Origin: Prevotella sp.
GTDB lineage: Bacteria; Bacteroidota; Bacteroidia; Bacteroidales; Bacteroidaceae
Direction of reading: 5' to 3'
NCBI GenBank assembly: GCA_017651265.1
Contig: JAGCDO010000062.1
Span: 21,728 to 85,727, forward strand
DNA: 64,000 nucleotides
Positions 16,603 to 25,814 of this stretch are shown here, piece by piece. The position numbers and the translations under genes were made by a program. The notes below the pieces were generated by a model, which was not told where the DNA came from, made no database searches, and saw nothing but the letters and a program-made list of their open reading frames with translations. Position 1 is the first letter of the stretch. Every line of letters starts with the position of its first letter.

Positions 16603-18272
16603 AAAGACTGAGAATATTACTGGCTTCGGCCGTTATGTTATGTAATACAGCCGTCATGGCACAATCAGCAGCCGTCAAGAACGTCGCCAAGAGCGTGTTC
16701 TCGCTTACCACGTTCCGCGCTGACGGTTCCCTGCTCGCCTCATCCCATGGTGTCTTTGTAGGCAACGATGGTGAGGCAGTCAGCGACCTCACCCCTTTCC
16801 GCGGTGCTGCCAAGGCTGTGGTCATCGACCAGAAAGGTAATAAGATGGAGGTGACCCGTATGCTGGGTATCAATGATATTTATAATGTGGCACGTTTCCG
16901 TGTTAACGGAAAGACCACTCCCGCTACCATGGCCTCCTCTTCCCTATCAACGGGTGCTCATGCCTGGCTGGTAGGCTACGCTGTGAAGAACCCGGAGATT
17001 ACTGGCACTACCGTGAAGAGTGTGGAGACCTTCATGGACAAGTATGCTTATTATATCTTCGGTATGAATGCGCCCGACAATGCCATCGCTTGTCCGTTTG
17101 TCAATGACAACGGCGAGGTGATTGGTATTCTGCAGGTGAGCAACACCACCTTCGACACCCATGCCACTGATGCACGTTTCATCAATAGTCTGACGCTGAA
17201 CGGTCTTTCACTGAACAATGCTGATATCCGACAGATGGGTATCCCCATTGCCATGCCCACCAATCTGACACAGGCTCAGGTGTTGCTGATGATGGCAGGA
17301 CAAAGTGGCGACTCCCTCAAATATGTGGCAGCCATTGACGATTTCTGTCAGCTTTTCCCCACTCAGCTCGACGGTTATGATGCTCGGGCTCGCCTGCTCA
17401 TCAGACAAAACCGGTTCGACGAGGCGGCCAAGACCATGGAGAACGCTATCAAACAGGCAGAAAAGAAAGACGAGGGTCATTACTATTACGGAAAGTTGAT
17501 CTACGACAAACTGGTCAACCAACCCAATCCCGCCTACGAGAAATGGACGATCGACAAGGCCATGGAAGAGCTGAACGAAGCCTATGCCCTCTCACCGCAG
17601 GCACACTACCGTCATCTGATGGCGCAGATCACCTTCTCGAAGAAGGCCTATCAGGAAGCATACGACATGTTCATGTCGCTTTATCAGGACAAAGAGTATA
17701 GGAATCCGGAGCTGCTCTATGAGGCTGCACGTTGCAAGCAGATGCTCGATGCACCGGCTACAGAGGTGATTGCCCTGCTCGACAGTGCCATCAATACCAC
17801 CGACTCCCTGCAGATCATCAGTGCTGCACCTTATTTCCTGGCCCGTGCCACAGCATACGAACAAGTTGACAGTTTCCGTCAGGCTGTATTCGATTACTCT
17901 CGATATGAGTACTTGGTGCAAGGAAGGGTGAATGCCAATTTCTATTACATCCGCGAACAAGCCGAGGTAAAGGGTCATCTGTACCAGCAGGCACTCACGG
18001 ATATTGCCCGTGCCATCATCCTTGCACCGGAGGAAGCTACCTATATTGCAGAGATGGCTTCCCTGCAACTTCGTGTGAATCTTGTTGACCAAGCTTTGCT
18101 GTCTGCTGAGCAGTGTACGAAGGTAGCGCCGGAATACAGCGATGGCTACCTATTGTTAGGACTCGCACAGATCAAAAAGGGAAAGCAAGCAGAAGGAATT
18201 GCTAACTTGCAGAAAGCAAAAGAGTTAGGAAATCCGCAAGCAGACGGCCTGATTGAGAAATATTCTAAGTAA
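16599..18272 (+). CDS. Secreted protein: degenerate trypsin-like domain plus TPR repeats
   Basis: A signal peptide (to about A-V-M-A-Q, residue 22) is followed by a trypsin/HtrA-like beta-barrel (about 25-205: NVAKSVFSLTTFRADGSLLASSHGVFVGNDGE; later NDNGEVIGILQVSN). The catalytic residues seem lost: the loop where HtrA has G-S-G reads S-S-H-G-V-F and the serine position (G-N-S-G in proteases) reads AIACPFV. From about 235 on, TPR-type helical repeats dominate (ARLLIRQNRFDEAAKTMENA; SDGYLLLGLAQIKKGKQAEG). It is probably a periplasmic scaffold or peptide-binding protein rather than a protease. It overlaps recN by 4 bp. Confidence 0.75.
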   Translation: MKRLRILLASAVMLCNTAVMAQSAAVKNVAKSVFSLTTFRADGSLLASSHGVFVGNDGEAVSDLTPFRGAAKAVVIDQKGNKMEVTRMLGINDIYNVARFRVNGKTTPATMASSSLSTGAHAWLVGYAVKNPEITGTTVKSVETFMDKYAYYIFGMNAPDNAIACPFVNDNGEVIGILQVSNTTFDTHATDARFINSLTLNGLSLNNADIRQMGIPIAMPTNLTQAQVLLMMAGQSGDSLKYVAAIDDFCQLFPTQLDGYDARARLLIRQNRFDEAAKTMENAIKQAEKKDEGHYYYGKLIYDKLVNQPNPAYEKWTIDKAMEELNEAYALSPQAHYRHLMAQITFSKKAYQEAYDMFMSLYQDKEYRNPELLYEAARCKQMLDAPATEVIALLDSAINTTDSLQIISAAPYFLARATAYEQVDSFRQAVFDYSRYEYLVQGRVNANFYYIREQAEVKGHLYQQALTDIARAIILAPEEATYIAEMASLQLRVNLVDQALLSAEQCTKVAPEYSDGYLLLGLAQIKKGKQAEGIANLQKAKELGNPQADGLIEKYSK

Positions 18273-18297
18273 ATTTGCAAAAAAACACAAATAAATT

Positions 18298-18327
18298 TTT
18301 GTATCACACAGAAAACTTGTATCTTTG
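18298..18327 (+). promoter_or_regulatory. HU gene promoter
   Basis: TTTG (18298-18301) and TATCTTTG (18320-18327), 18 bp apart, form a near-consensus Bacteroidetes promoter about 43 bp ahead of the HU start. Confidence 0.65.
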
Positions 18328-18370
18328 CAGTCCGAAATGAATAAGAACAACTTTTAATCATTCAAAAGAT

Positions 18371-18652
18371 ATGACAAAAGCAGAAATTATTGAAGAGATC
18401 GTTGCTAAAACGGGTATCGCTCGCAAGGATGCTTCAGCATCCGTAGAAGCATTCATGGAGATCATCAAAGACAGTCTTCTGGAGAAGAAGGAAAACGTTT
18501 ATCTGCGCGGATTCGGCAGCTTCATCGTGAAGCATCGTGCTGAGAAGACCGCCCGTAACATCTCCAAGAACACGACCATTGTCATTGCAGCACATGACTT
18601 CCCCAGCTTCAAGCCGGCTAAGAGCTTCGTTGCAAAGATGAAGGGAGAGTAA
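18371..18652 (+). CDS. HU/IHF family DNA-binding protein
   Basis: A 93-aa nucleoid protein. MTKAEIIEEIVAKTGI starts the helical dimerisation body; VYLRGFGSF and the arm region with TARNISKNTTIVI and the tip H-D-F-P-S-F-K-P follow. HU normally has R-N-P at the arm tip; here the segment reads A-H-D-F-P-S-F, so the intercalating proline is kept in a modified setting. It has its own promoter and is followed by a small basic-protein gene. Confidence 0.93.
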   Translation: MTKAEIIEEIVAKTGIARKDASASVEAFMEIIKDSLLEKKENVYLRGFGSFIVKHRAEKTARNISKNTTIVIAAHDFPSFKPAKSFVAKMKGE

Positions 18653-18713
18653 ATCAGGTAGATGTTGCCTGCAATCAAGACATACGTAATAATCATCATT
18701 AATTCATTTAATT

Positions 18714-18803
18714 ATGCCAAACGGAAAAAAGAAAAAGGGTCACAAGATGGCCACGCACAAGCGTAAGAAGAGATTAAGAAAGAATCGTCATAAGAGCAAG
18801 TAA
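18714..18803 (+). CDS. AURKAIP1/COX24-type small basic protein, 29 aa
   Basis: An ATG-to-TAA frame encodes MPNGKKKKGHKMATHKRKK... ending in N-R-H-K-S-K: 29 residues, more than half Lys, Arg or His. It matches the tiny AURKAIP1/COX24-domain proteins of Bacteroidetes, related to the mitochondrial small-subunit protein mS38 and therefore probably ribosome-associated. It lies 61 bp after HU and 36 bp before the ribonuclease G gene, an arrangement conserved in the phylum. It is easily missed because of its length. Confidence 0.85.
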   Translation: MPNGKKKKGHKMATHKRKKRLRKNRHKSK

Positions 18804-18839
18804 CCATACTTGCTCTTATGGTAAACAAGAAAAGCAGAA

Positions 18840-20414
18840 ATGACCAGCGAAGTTGTAATTGACGTCCGACAGAAAGATATCTCAATTGCCCTGCTGGAAG
18901 ATAAGAACCTGGTGGAGTACCAGACTGAGCCTCGCTCAGCATCTTTCGCTGTCGGAAACATCTACATCGCCAAAGTAAAGAAACTGATGGCGGGACTGAA
19001 TGCCAGTTTTGTGGATGTAGGTTATGAACGGGACGCTTTTCTGCATTATCTTGACCTAGGAAATCAATTCAGTTCCTACGAGAAGTATCTCAAACAGGTA
19101 CAGAGCGACAGGAAGAGACTTTACCCATTTGCCAAGGCATCACGCCTACCCGATCTGAAGAAAGACGGCAGTGTGGCCACCACCCTGCAGAAAGATCAGG
19201 AGGTACTGGTGCAGATTGTCAAAGAACCCATTTCCACAAAAGGACCCCGACTAACGGCGGAATTGAGTTTTGCAGGCCGTTATCTCGTGTTGGTTCCTTT
19301 CAACGACAAAGTCTCTGTTTCCTCAAAAATCAAAAGCGGTGAAGAGCGGGCACGCCTCAAGCAGCTCATCCAGAGCATCAAGCCCAAGAATGTTGGCGTC
19401 ATCGTACGCACAGTAGCAGAGGGCAAGCGTGTTGCCGAACTCGACACTGAGCTTAAAATTCTTCTAAAGCGTTGGGAGGAAGCCATTACCAAAGTACAGA
19501 AAACCACCTCACGCCCACAGCTCGTCTATGAGGAGACCAGCAGGGTCGTTGCTATGTTGCGCGACCTGTTCAATCCTTCATACGAAAATATTTACGTGAA
19601 TGACGAGCAGGTATTCAATGAGGTAAAAGACTATGTCACTCTTATCGCCCCTGAAAAGGCGGGCATCGTCAAGCTCTACAAAGGTAATGTGCCTATCTTT
19701 GACAACTTCAACATCACTAAGCAGATCAAGTCGAGTTTCGGCAAGACAGTCAACTACAAGCACGGGGCCTACCTCATCATTGAGCATACAGAGGCCATGC
19801 ACGTGGTTGATGTGAATAGCGGTAACCGCACAAGGGCTGAGAAAGGTCAGGAGGGAAATGCCCTGGAAGTGAATCTCGGTGCCGCCGATGAACTGGCTCG
19901 TCAGCTGCGTCTGCGCGATATGGGCGGTATCATCATCGTTGACTTCATCGATATGAACCTGGCAGAAGATCGCCAGATGCTCTATGAGCGCATGTGCAAG
20001 AACATGCAAAAAGACCGCGCGCGCCATAACATCCTGCCACTAAGCAAGTTCGGCTTGATGCAGATTACCCGTCAGAGGGTTCGTCCTGCCATGGACGTGA
20101 ATGTTGAAGAGGATTGCCCAACGTGTTTCGGCAGTGGAAAGATCAAGTCGAGTATCTTGTTCACTGACCAGCTCGAAAGGAAGATTGACTACCTGGTCAA
20201 TAAGATTGGCGTCAAACGATTCTACCTGCACGTCCACCCGTATGTGGCTGCCTACATCAATCAGGGCTTCATCAGTATGAAGCGTAAGTGGCAGATGAAC
20301 TACGGACTGGGTGTACATGTGATTCCCTCGCAGAAAATGGGCTTCTTGCAGTACGAGTTCTATGATGACAAGAAGCAACTCATCGACATGCGCGAGGAGA
20401 TGGAAAACAAATAA
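18840..20414 (+). CDS. rng: Ribonuclease G (RNase E/G family)
   Basis: Single-strand endoribonuclease for 16S rRNA 5' maturation and mRNA turnover. Seen: the N-terminal S1 domain (GNIYIAKVKKLMAGLNASFVDVG, DAFLHYLDLG), the DNase I-like catalytic part with HVVDVNSGNR and DFIDMNLAEDR (the two metal-binding Asp), and the zinc-link CPTCFGSG (C-P-x-C). The length, 524 aa, fits RNase G, without the long RNase E scaffold tail. A strong terminator follows. Confidence 0.95.
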   Translation: MTSEVVIDVRQKDISIALLEDKNLVEYQTEPRSASFAVGNIYIAKVKKLMAGLNASFVDVGYERDAFLHYLDLGNQFSSYEKYLKQVQSDRKRLYPFAKASRLPDLKKDGSVATTLQKDQEVLVQIVKEPISTKGPRLTAELSFAGRYLVLVPFNDKVSVSSKIKSGEERARLKQLIQSIKPKNVGVIVRTVAEGKRVAELDTELKILLKRWEEAITKVQKTTSRPQLVYEETSRVVAMLRDLFNPSYENIYVNDEQVFNEVKDYVTLIAPEKAGIVKLYKGNVPIFDNFNITKQIKSSFGKTVNYKHGAYLIIEHTEAMHVVDVNSGNRTRAEKGQEGNALEVNLGAADELARQLRLRDMGGIIIVDFIDMNLAEDRQMLYERMCKNMQKDRARHNILPLSKFGLMQITRQRVRPAMDVNVEEDCPTCFGSGKIKSSILFTDQLERKIDYLVNKIGVKRFYLHVHPYVAAYINQGFISMKRKWQMNYGLGVHVIPSQKMGFLQYEFYDDKKQLIDMREEMENK

Positions 20415-20415
20415 G

Positions 20416-20450
20416 AAGGAGGGTATGCAGCAATTGCATACCCTCCTTTT
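20416..20450 (+). terminator. Rho-independent terminator after rng
   Basis: A perfect 14-bp stem (AAGGAGGGTATGCA / TGCATACCCTCCTT) with a 5-base loop GCAAT, followed by T residues, begins 2 bp after the rng stop. Confidence 0.93.
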
Positions 20451-20531
20451 CGTTTATTTTCGTTTTTGGTTCTTTTAACCGTCTATTAGTTTTTTTTTCC
20501 TTAAATAAGGTGTTGTTTAAAAAAATATGTG

Positions 20532-20539
20532 TAATTTTG
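20532..20539 (+). promoter_or_regulatory. Promoter of the first CotH gene, -7 box
   Basis: TAATTTTG fits TAnnTTTG and lies 41 bp ahead of the ATG at 20580, with AT-rich sequence upstream. Confidence 0.6.
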
Positions 20540-20579
20540 CCACCAAATAACAATCATGTAATATTACACTCATAAATCT

Positions 20580-23213
20580 ATGAAGAAATTATTAACGCTG
20601 GCATTATTCATTGCTAGTACTTACAGTGCTCATGCACAACTTATTATCAACGAAATCATGCAGTCGAATGTCGAGTGCATCATGGATGACATCAAAGAGT
20701 TTCCCGACTCTTGGGTAGAACTGTACAACAGTGGCGATGAGGCTATCAACCTCAAAGACTACAAGATCAGCGACAAGAACAAGGAAAAGAAAGCTTGGCA
20801 GTTGCCCGACAAGACCGTTGCTGCAAAGGGATATGCAATTATCTACTGCGACAAGGAAGGAAAAGAGAATAACCGTCTTCACGCCGATTTCCGTCTGGAG
20901 TCAGGTAAGGGATGTACCGTTTATCTCTTTAATAACAAAGAGGTAGTTGACAGTCTTCCTTATATCGATGACAAACCCATGGTCAAGATGCCTGCACCCG
21001 ATATCGCATTCGGTCGTAAGACTGACGCTTCCGACGAGTGGGGCTATCAGCTCACGCCAACCCCAGGTAAGGCCAATACGGGCGAGATCTGTAACGCCAA
21101 GCATATCTTAGGTGCTCCTGTATTCAGCGAACCAGGTCATGTCACTTCCGGTAATGCAGCCATCAACCTCGAACTGAGTCTGCCCGAGGGTGCTCCCGAA
21201 GGTGCCTATATCACCTATACCACCAATGGTAGTGAGCCGACAAGTCAATCCACAAAATATACGCAGCCCATCAGTATCACCAAGACAAAGGTGATTCGTG
21301 CCAAGGTATTCTGTGATGGTTGGCTCTCACCGCTGAGCACAGCTCAGTCGTATATCTTCCACCCCAGAGAATTCACCATTCCTATCTTCTCTGTTCAGAC
21401 CAACGACAAGTATCTGAACGCCAGGGATATCGGTCTTTTCGCTAACAACAACAGCAAGGAAGATAAGAAGACACACGACTGGCGTCGTCCTGTCAATATT
21501 GAGTTCTTCCCCGCCGAAGGTGAGCCAAGTGCTTTCAACCAGCCCGGTGAGACCCGTATCCAAGGTGGACAGTCACGTTCGAATGCCTTGAAGTCAATGG
21601 TATTCTATGCCAACAAGCGTTTTGATGCAGACAAAAAGCGTTTCTCTTATGAGTTCTTCCCCGATCAGAAACCGGGTATAACCGAGTTCAAGTCGTTCTC
21701 TCTCCGCGATGGCGGTAACGACTTCAGCGACCTGTACTTCCGTGATCTCATCATCCAGCGTACCATGGGTCCGAATGTTGACCTCGACTGGCAGGCTGGT
21801 CACTCAGCCGTTCTCTACATCAACGGTGAGTATATGGGTATGCTCAACATCCGCGAGCGTTCCAACGAAGACAATATCTACAGTAACTACGACGGTCTTG
21901 AGGATGTGGACGAGATTGAGATCTCTCACGAGCAACAGGGAAACCAAGACCTGTTCATCGAGGAGTTGAAGGAAGGCGACGATGTCTTCTATCAAGCCTT
22001 CAAGGAATTCTACAGTGAGAAGGGTCATACCAAGGCAGAATACGAGCAGTGGCTTGATGTCAGCGAGTATCTGAACGTGATGATTCTGAACCTCTTCTAT
22101 TGCAATATCGACTTCCCGGGCAACAACATCGTGTTCTGGCGTCCCAACGAAGATGCAAAAGTAGATCTGCCTAAGAGATTCCGTGCGATTGTCAAGGATA
22201 CTGATTTCGGACTTGGTCTCTACAATTTTAATGAAACCAGCAGTTCTTCCAACACCATTGACATGATTTACAATCCCAGGAATTATGGTAACTCTTGGGC
22301 TTTCACCGAACCTGCTACCCGTTTGTTCAGGAACATGATGGAGAATCCTGAACTGTTACAGATGTTCATTGACAAGAGCTGCGTCTATATGGGCGACTTC
22401 ATGAATGCCGAGGGAACAAGTGCTGTCATGGATGCTATCCTGGAAGAAGCTCTGGATGAGTTTGTAGCCCATCGCGACAAGTATAATAGCTGGGGTAATA
22501 ACTATAACGATATCCTGAACAAGTTCGAGAACGCCAAGAAATGGATCGCCGGCTACGAAGAAAAGCAGCAAGGCTGGGGCGGCGGCTGGCCAGGCTGGGG
22601 CGGCGGCTGGCCAGGCGGCGGCGGTGGCCAAGAGACCACCATCGTACACCTCCCCCGTACAGATTACTTCCTTCAGTATCTTAGTGCCAAGTACCTGAAT
22701 GGTGTTGATGCTATTCCTGTGACCATCAACAAGGGTATCACCAACCTGCCTAATGAAACCATCATCAACGACATCAAGCTTACAAAGGGTATCTTCGACG
22801 GTAAATTGTTCCTCAATCGTCAGATTACCTTAGAGGGTAAGACCGAAGGTGAACCGTATGTGACAGGTTGGGACATTGAGCAGACTGCTTCCAATGATGC
22901 TGTTACAAAGACTCATGTGGACGGTGCTTTCTATACTTTCAATGTACCAGCATGCAAGAGTCTGGCCATCAACGCCGTCCTTGGTAACCAAACAGGTATC
23001 GCTAATGTGGATGCTAAGAACTGGAGATGGAGCGTTGCTAACCAGATGCTTAGCGTAAGCGGTGTTCCCGCTGGTACCGATGTTACCTTATACAACCTGC
23101 AGGGTATGCTCATCAAGCAGATCAAGTCTGACGGCTCAACAATCCAGTTGCCGCTCATGAATAATCAGGTTTATATCCTGAAGGTGGGTAAGGAAACCAT
23201 TAAGGTGAAGTAA
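20580..23213 (+). CDS. Secreted CotH-family protein with T9SS sorting domain (paralogue 1)
   Basis: 877 aa. In order: signal peptide (to about AHA, residue 20); lamin-tail-like domain (about 20-150, QLIINEIMQSN...DSWVELYNSG); chitobiase-type beta domain (about 190-260, YTTNGSEPTSQSTKY); CotH domain (about 290-650) with DLDWQAGHSAVLYINGEY, NIRERSNEDN and VKDTDFGLGLY; a Gly/Trp-rich stretch (about 662-683); and a C-terminal type A sorting domain with LYNLQGMLIKQ and YILKVG. CotH proteins are atypical protein kinases in spore-coat biology; in Bacteroidetes their surface substrates are unknown. Export through the outer membrane by T9SS is inferred from the C-terminus. The gene has its own promoter and terminator. 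Confidence 0.88.
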   Translation: MKKLLTLALFIASTYSAHAQLIINEIMQSNVECIMDDIKEFPDSWVELYNSGDEAINLKDYKISDKNKEKKAWQLPDKTVAAKGYAIIYCDKEGKENNRLHADFRLESGKGCTVYLFNNKEVVDSLPYIDDKPMVKMPAPDIAFGRKTDASDEWGYQLTPTPGKANTGEICNAKHILGAPVFSEPGHVTSGNAAINLELSLPEGAPEGAYITYTTNGSEPTSQSTKYTQPISITKTKVIRAKVFCDGWLSPLSTAQSYIFHPREFTIPIFSVQTNDKYLNARDIGLFANNNSKEDKKTHDWRRPVNIEFFPAEGEPSAFNQPGETRIQGGQSRSNALKSMVFYANKRFDADKKRFSYEFFPDQKPGITEFKSFSLRDGGNDFSDLYFRDLIIQRTMGPNVDLDWQAGHSAVLYINGEYMGMLNIRERSNEDNIYSNYDGLEDVDEIEISHEQQGNQDLFIEELKEGDDVFYQAFKEFYSEKGHTKAEYEQWLDVSEYLNVMILNLFYCNIDFPGNNIVFWRPNEDAKVDLPKRFRAIVKDTDFGLGLYNFNETSSSSNTIDMIYNPRNYGNSWAFTEPATRLFRNMMENPELLQMFIDKSCVYMGDFMNAEGTSAVMDAILEEALDEFVAHRDKYNSWGNNYNDILNKFENAKKWIAGYEEKQQGWGGGWPGWGGGWPGGGGGQETTIVHLPRTDYFLQYLSAKYLNGVDAIPVTINKGITNLPNETIINDIKLTKGIFDGKLFLNRQITLEGKTEGEPYVTGWDIEQTASNDAVTKTHVDGAFYTFNVPACKSLAINAVLGNQTGIANVDAKNWRWSVANQMLSVSGVPAGTDVTLYNLQGMLIKQIKSDGSTIQLPLMNNQVYILKVGKETIKVK
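22564..22627. repeat. In-frame Gly/Trp-rich tandem repeat in CotH paralogue 1
   Basis: Two copies of a 21-bp unit (GGCTGGGGCGGCGGCTGGCC) plus a GGC run encode GWGGGWPGWGGGWPGGGGG. The neighbouring paralogue has no such segment at the matching place. Confidence 0.85.
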
Positions 23214-23242
23214 TTCTCATAGAAGATTAGATATCTGGATAT

Positions 23243-23288
23243 CTCGGCATAAAGAACGTAAAATGTTTTTTATGCCGAGTTTTTTTTG
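23243..23288 (+). terminator. Terminator after CotH paralogue 1
   Basis: An 11-bp stem CTCGGCATAAA / TTTATGCCGAG, with a 15-base loop, is followed by nine T residues. Confidence 0.9.
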
Positions 23289-23307
23289 TTTTGCTCGATA
23301 CTTTTCG

Positions 23308-23315
23308 TATCTTTG
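23308..23315 (+). promoter_or_regulatory. Promoter of CotH paralogue 2, -7 box
   Basis: TATCTTTG lies 18 bp before the ATG at 23334 and only about 20 bp after the previous terminator, so the two CotH genes are separate transcription units. Confidence 0.7.
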
Positions 23316-23333
23316 CCAACAAATTGGTACTAA

Positions 23334-25814
23334 ATGAACTTCAAGAAATACATACTAACTGCTGTCGTCTGTGTCATAACATCTTACTACGCCAAGGCGC
23401 AGATAGTGATCAATGAGCTGATGCAGTCGAACATCGATTGTGTCATGGACGATCTCAATGAGTTTCCCGACTCATGGGTGGAACTGTATAATACAGGTAC
23501 CACCGCCGTCAACCTCCAGAACTACAAGATAGGTCTGACCGATGTGGCTTCGGAAGCATGGAAACTGCCCAACCAGACCATCGGTCCCAAGCAGTATGCT
23601 CTGGTGTTTTGCGACAAGGAGGGAAACAAACTGCACACCGACTTCCGTCTTGACTCAGGTAAAGGGGGCTCTGTCTACCTATTTAATAATGGGACTGTCA
23701 TCGATAAGGTGGAGAAGCTGAAGAAGCAACCAGCACCGAATATCGCATACGGACGGAAAAACGATGGAAGTGAAGAGTGGGGTTATATGCTCTCTCCCAC
23801 CCCGAAGACCGCCAACTGCGGACAAGTTTGCGACCATGACCAGATTCTCGGTGAACCGGTGTTCAGCGAGAAGGGAAAGGTAGTGACGGGCTCAATGAAT
23901 ATCTCACTGACCCTTTCATTACCCGTAGGATCACCCGAAGGCGCTACCATCCGCTATACCACCGACGGTAGTGAGCCTACCATCAACAGCGCACCATACA
24001 TGAATCCCATCACGATTACCCAAACACGGGTTATCAGGGCAAAGATCTTCTGCGAGGGATGGCTGTCACCACGCTCCACCACCCATACCTTCATCCTTCA
24101 TCCCAGAGAGGTAACCCTTCCTGTCATCGCCATTAGTACCAACGACCAATACTTGAACGATCCCAAGATAGGTATCTATGTAGATGGAACTTACAAGAAT
24201 GGGAAGAAGAACTATGAATACGACTGGCGACGACCCATTCACTTCGAGTATTTCGAAGGTGTGAACAAATCGAGCAGTCTCAACCAGCTTTGCGAAACAC
24301 GCATCATGGGCGGTGCTACAAGAAGCAACAAATTCAAGTCGTTGGCCGTCTACGCCAACAAACGGTTCGGAACCAAGCGTCTGGAATATGAGTTCTTCCC
24401 TGATCAACGACCCGGAATAACCGATTTCAAGAGCATCTCCCTGCGCAATGCGGGTAACGATTTCGACTATCTGTATATGCGCGATGCGATTATCCAGCGT
24501 ACCATGGCGCAGCATGTAGATCTTGATTGGCAGGCTTGGAGTCCAGCCATCATCTATATCAACGGCGAATACAAGGGAATGCTCAATATCCGTGAACGTA
24601 GTAACGAGGATAATATCTATACCAACTACGACGGGTTGGAGGATATTGACATGATCGAGAACTGGAATCAGCTGAAGGAAGGTAGCATAGACAACTGGAA
24701 CAAGTTCAAGGAGTTCTATGCTGAGCACAACCACACACTGAAGGAATATGAGCAGTGGATCGACTGGCAGGAGTTCTTTAACCTCATGATCATGAACCTG
24801 TATTATAACAATCAGGATTTCCCGGGTAATAACATCGTGATGTGGCGGCCGCAGGCACAGGGTGGCAAGTGGCGTTTCATCGCTAAAGATACCGACTTCG
24901 GACTGGGTCTCTACGGATCATCGGCCAACTATAATTCAATTGAATGGCTGCATAATCCCGACTACGACCGAAATCGTGACTGGGGCAACAAATCTGAATA
25001 TACACGTCTGTTCCGACGGATGATGGAAGATCCCGACCTGAATCGCGAGTTCCTCGACCGTTGCGCTATCTATATGGGTGACTTTATGAATGAGAAAGGT
25101 ACGCGTGAGGTGTGGGACCCGATGTACGAAATGATCAAATACGAATACCCACACCATCGTAAGCTGATCAACGAATGGTGGCCCAAATACGAGGATGAGG
25201 TGAACAGTGCCCGTAACTGGCTGTCACAACGTACGGATGAGTTCTACAAGCAGATTGGCAACTACTATCAGCTCGGCTCCCCTATCCCCATGACCATCAA
25301 TGCACAGCTGTCGGAAGAGGAACAGCAGGCGGTTCAGATCCGTTTCAACGGTATTCCGCTCAGCAGAGGTGTCTTCGACGGGAAATTCTTTGTCAACCGA
25401 CAAATCACCTTAGAAGCTACCACTGCTGAAGGAACGCAGATTGCAGGATGGGAAGTGAAACAAATCACCAGTAGCGGTTCGAATGCCGCTACCTATAGCG
25501 GTAACACCTATTCGTTCACCATGCCATCCTGTTACCGACTGATGGTCAATGCCATATTGGGTGATCCAAGCGGTATCACTCAGGTGGATAAGCCAAACTG
25601 GCATTGGCAGATAGATCAGCAACAACTGATACTGACCAATGTGCCGGCACAGACATCCGTAGCATTGTATAACCTGCAGGGAATCCTGTTGAGGAAGGTG
25701 AAAGCTGATGGATCAACCCTCTACCTTCCTCTGCAAGACCAACAGAAGGTTTATATCCTAAAGGTAGGAAACGACTCGAAGAAGATTACTTCAACTTCGC
25801 ATTCTTCTCGATAG
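23334..25814 (+). CDS. Secreted CotH-family protein with T9SS sorting domain (paralogue 2)
   Basis: 826 aa, same architecture as the gene before it and clearly a tandem duplicate: signal peptide ending near A-K-A-Q, IVINELMQSNIDCVMDDLNEFPDSW, the chitobiase-like YTTDGSEPTINSAPY, the CotH core (HVDLDWQAWSPAIIYINGEY, NIRERSNEDNIYTNYDGLED, AKDTDFGLGLYG) and the sorting domain (ALYNLQGILLRKVKADGS, YILKVGND). It lacks the Gly/Trp insert. The core glycine-histidine of paralogue 1 (QAGHSAV) is QAWSPAI here, a possible functional difference. The last ten codons run into the convergent hydrolase gene, giving a 29-bp tail-to-tail overlap with no terminator between them. Confidence 0.88.
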   Translation: MNFKKYILTAVVCVITSYYAKAQIVINELMQSNIDCVMDDLNEFPDSWVELYNTGTTAVNLQNYKIGLTDVASEAWKLPNQTIGPKQYALVFCDKEGNKLHTDFRLDSGKGGSVYLFNNGTVIDKVEKLKKQPAPNIAYGRKNDGSEEWGYMLSPTPKTANCGQVCDHDQILGEPVFSEKGKVVTGSMNISLTLSLPVGSPEGATIRYTTDGSEPTINSAPYMNPITITQTRVIRAKIFCEGWLSPRSTTHTFILHPREVTLPVIAISTNDQYLNDPKIGIYVDGTYKNGKKNYEYDWRRPIHFEYFEGVNKSSSLNQLCETRIMGGATRSNKFKSLAVYANKRFGTKRLEYEFFPDQRPGITDFKSISLRNAGNDFDYLYMRDAIIQRTMAQHVDLDWQAWSPAIIYINGEYKGMLNIRERSNEDNIYTNYDGLEDIDMIENWNQLKEGSIDNWNKFKEFYAEHNHTLKEYEQWIDWQEFFNLMIMNLYYNNQDFPGNNIVMWRPQAQGGKWRFIAKDTDFGLGLYGSSANYNSIEWLHNPDYDRNRDWGNKSEYTRLFRRMMEDPDLNREFLDRCAIYMGDFMNEKGTREVWDPMYEMIKYEYPHHRKLINEWWPKYEDEVNSARNWLSQRTDEFYKQIGNYYQLGSPIPMTINAQLSEEEQQAVQIRFNGIPLSRGVFDGKFFVNRQITLEATTAEGTQIAGWEVKQITSSGSNAATYSGNTYSFTMPSCYRLMVNAILGDPSGITQVDKPNWHWQIDQQQLILTNVPAQTSVALYNLQGILLRKVKADGSTLYLPLQDQQKVYILKVGNDSKKITSTSHSSR

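Noticed and set aside
16599-18272. Calling the TPR protein an HtrA protease
   Set aside because: No convincing Ser in G-N-S-G context and no PDZ domain.
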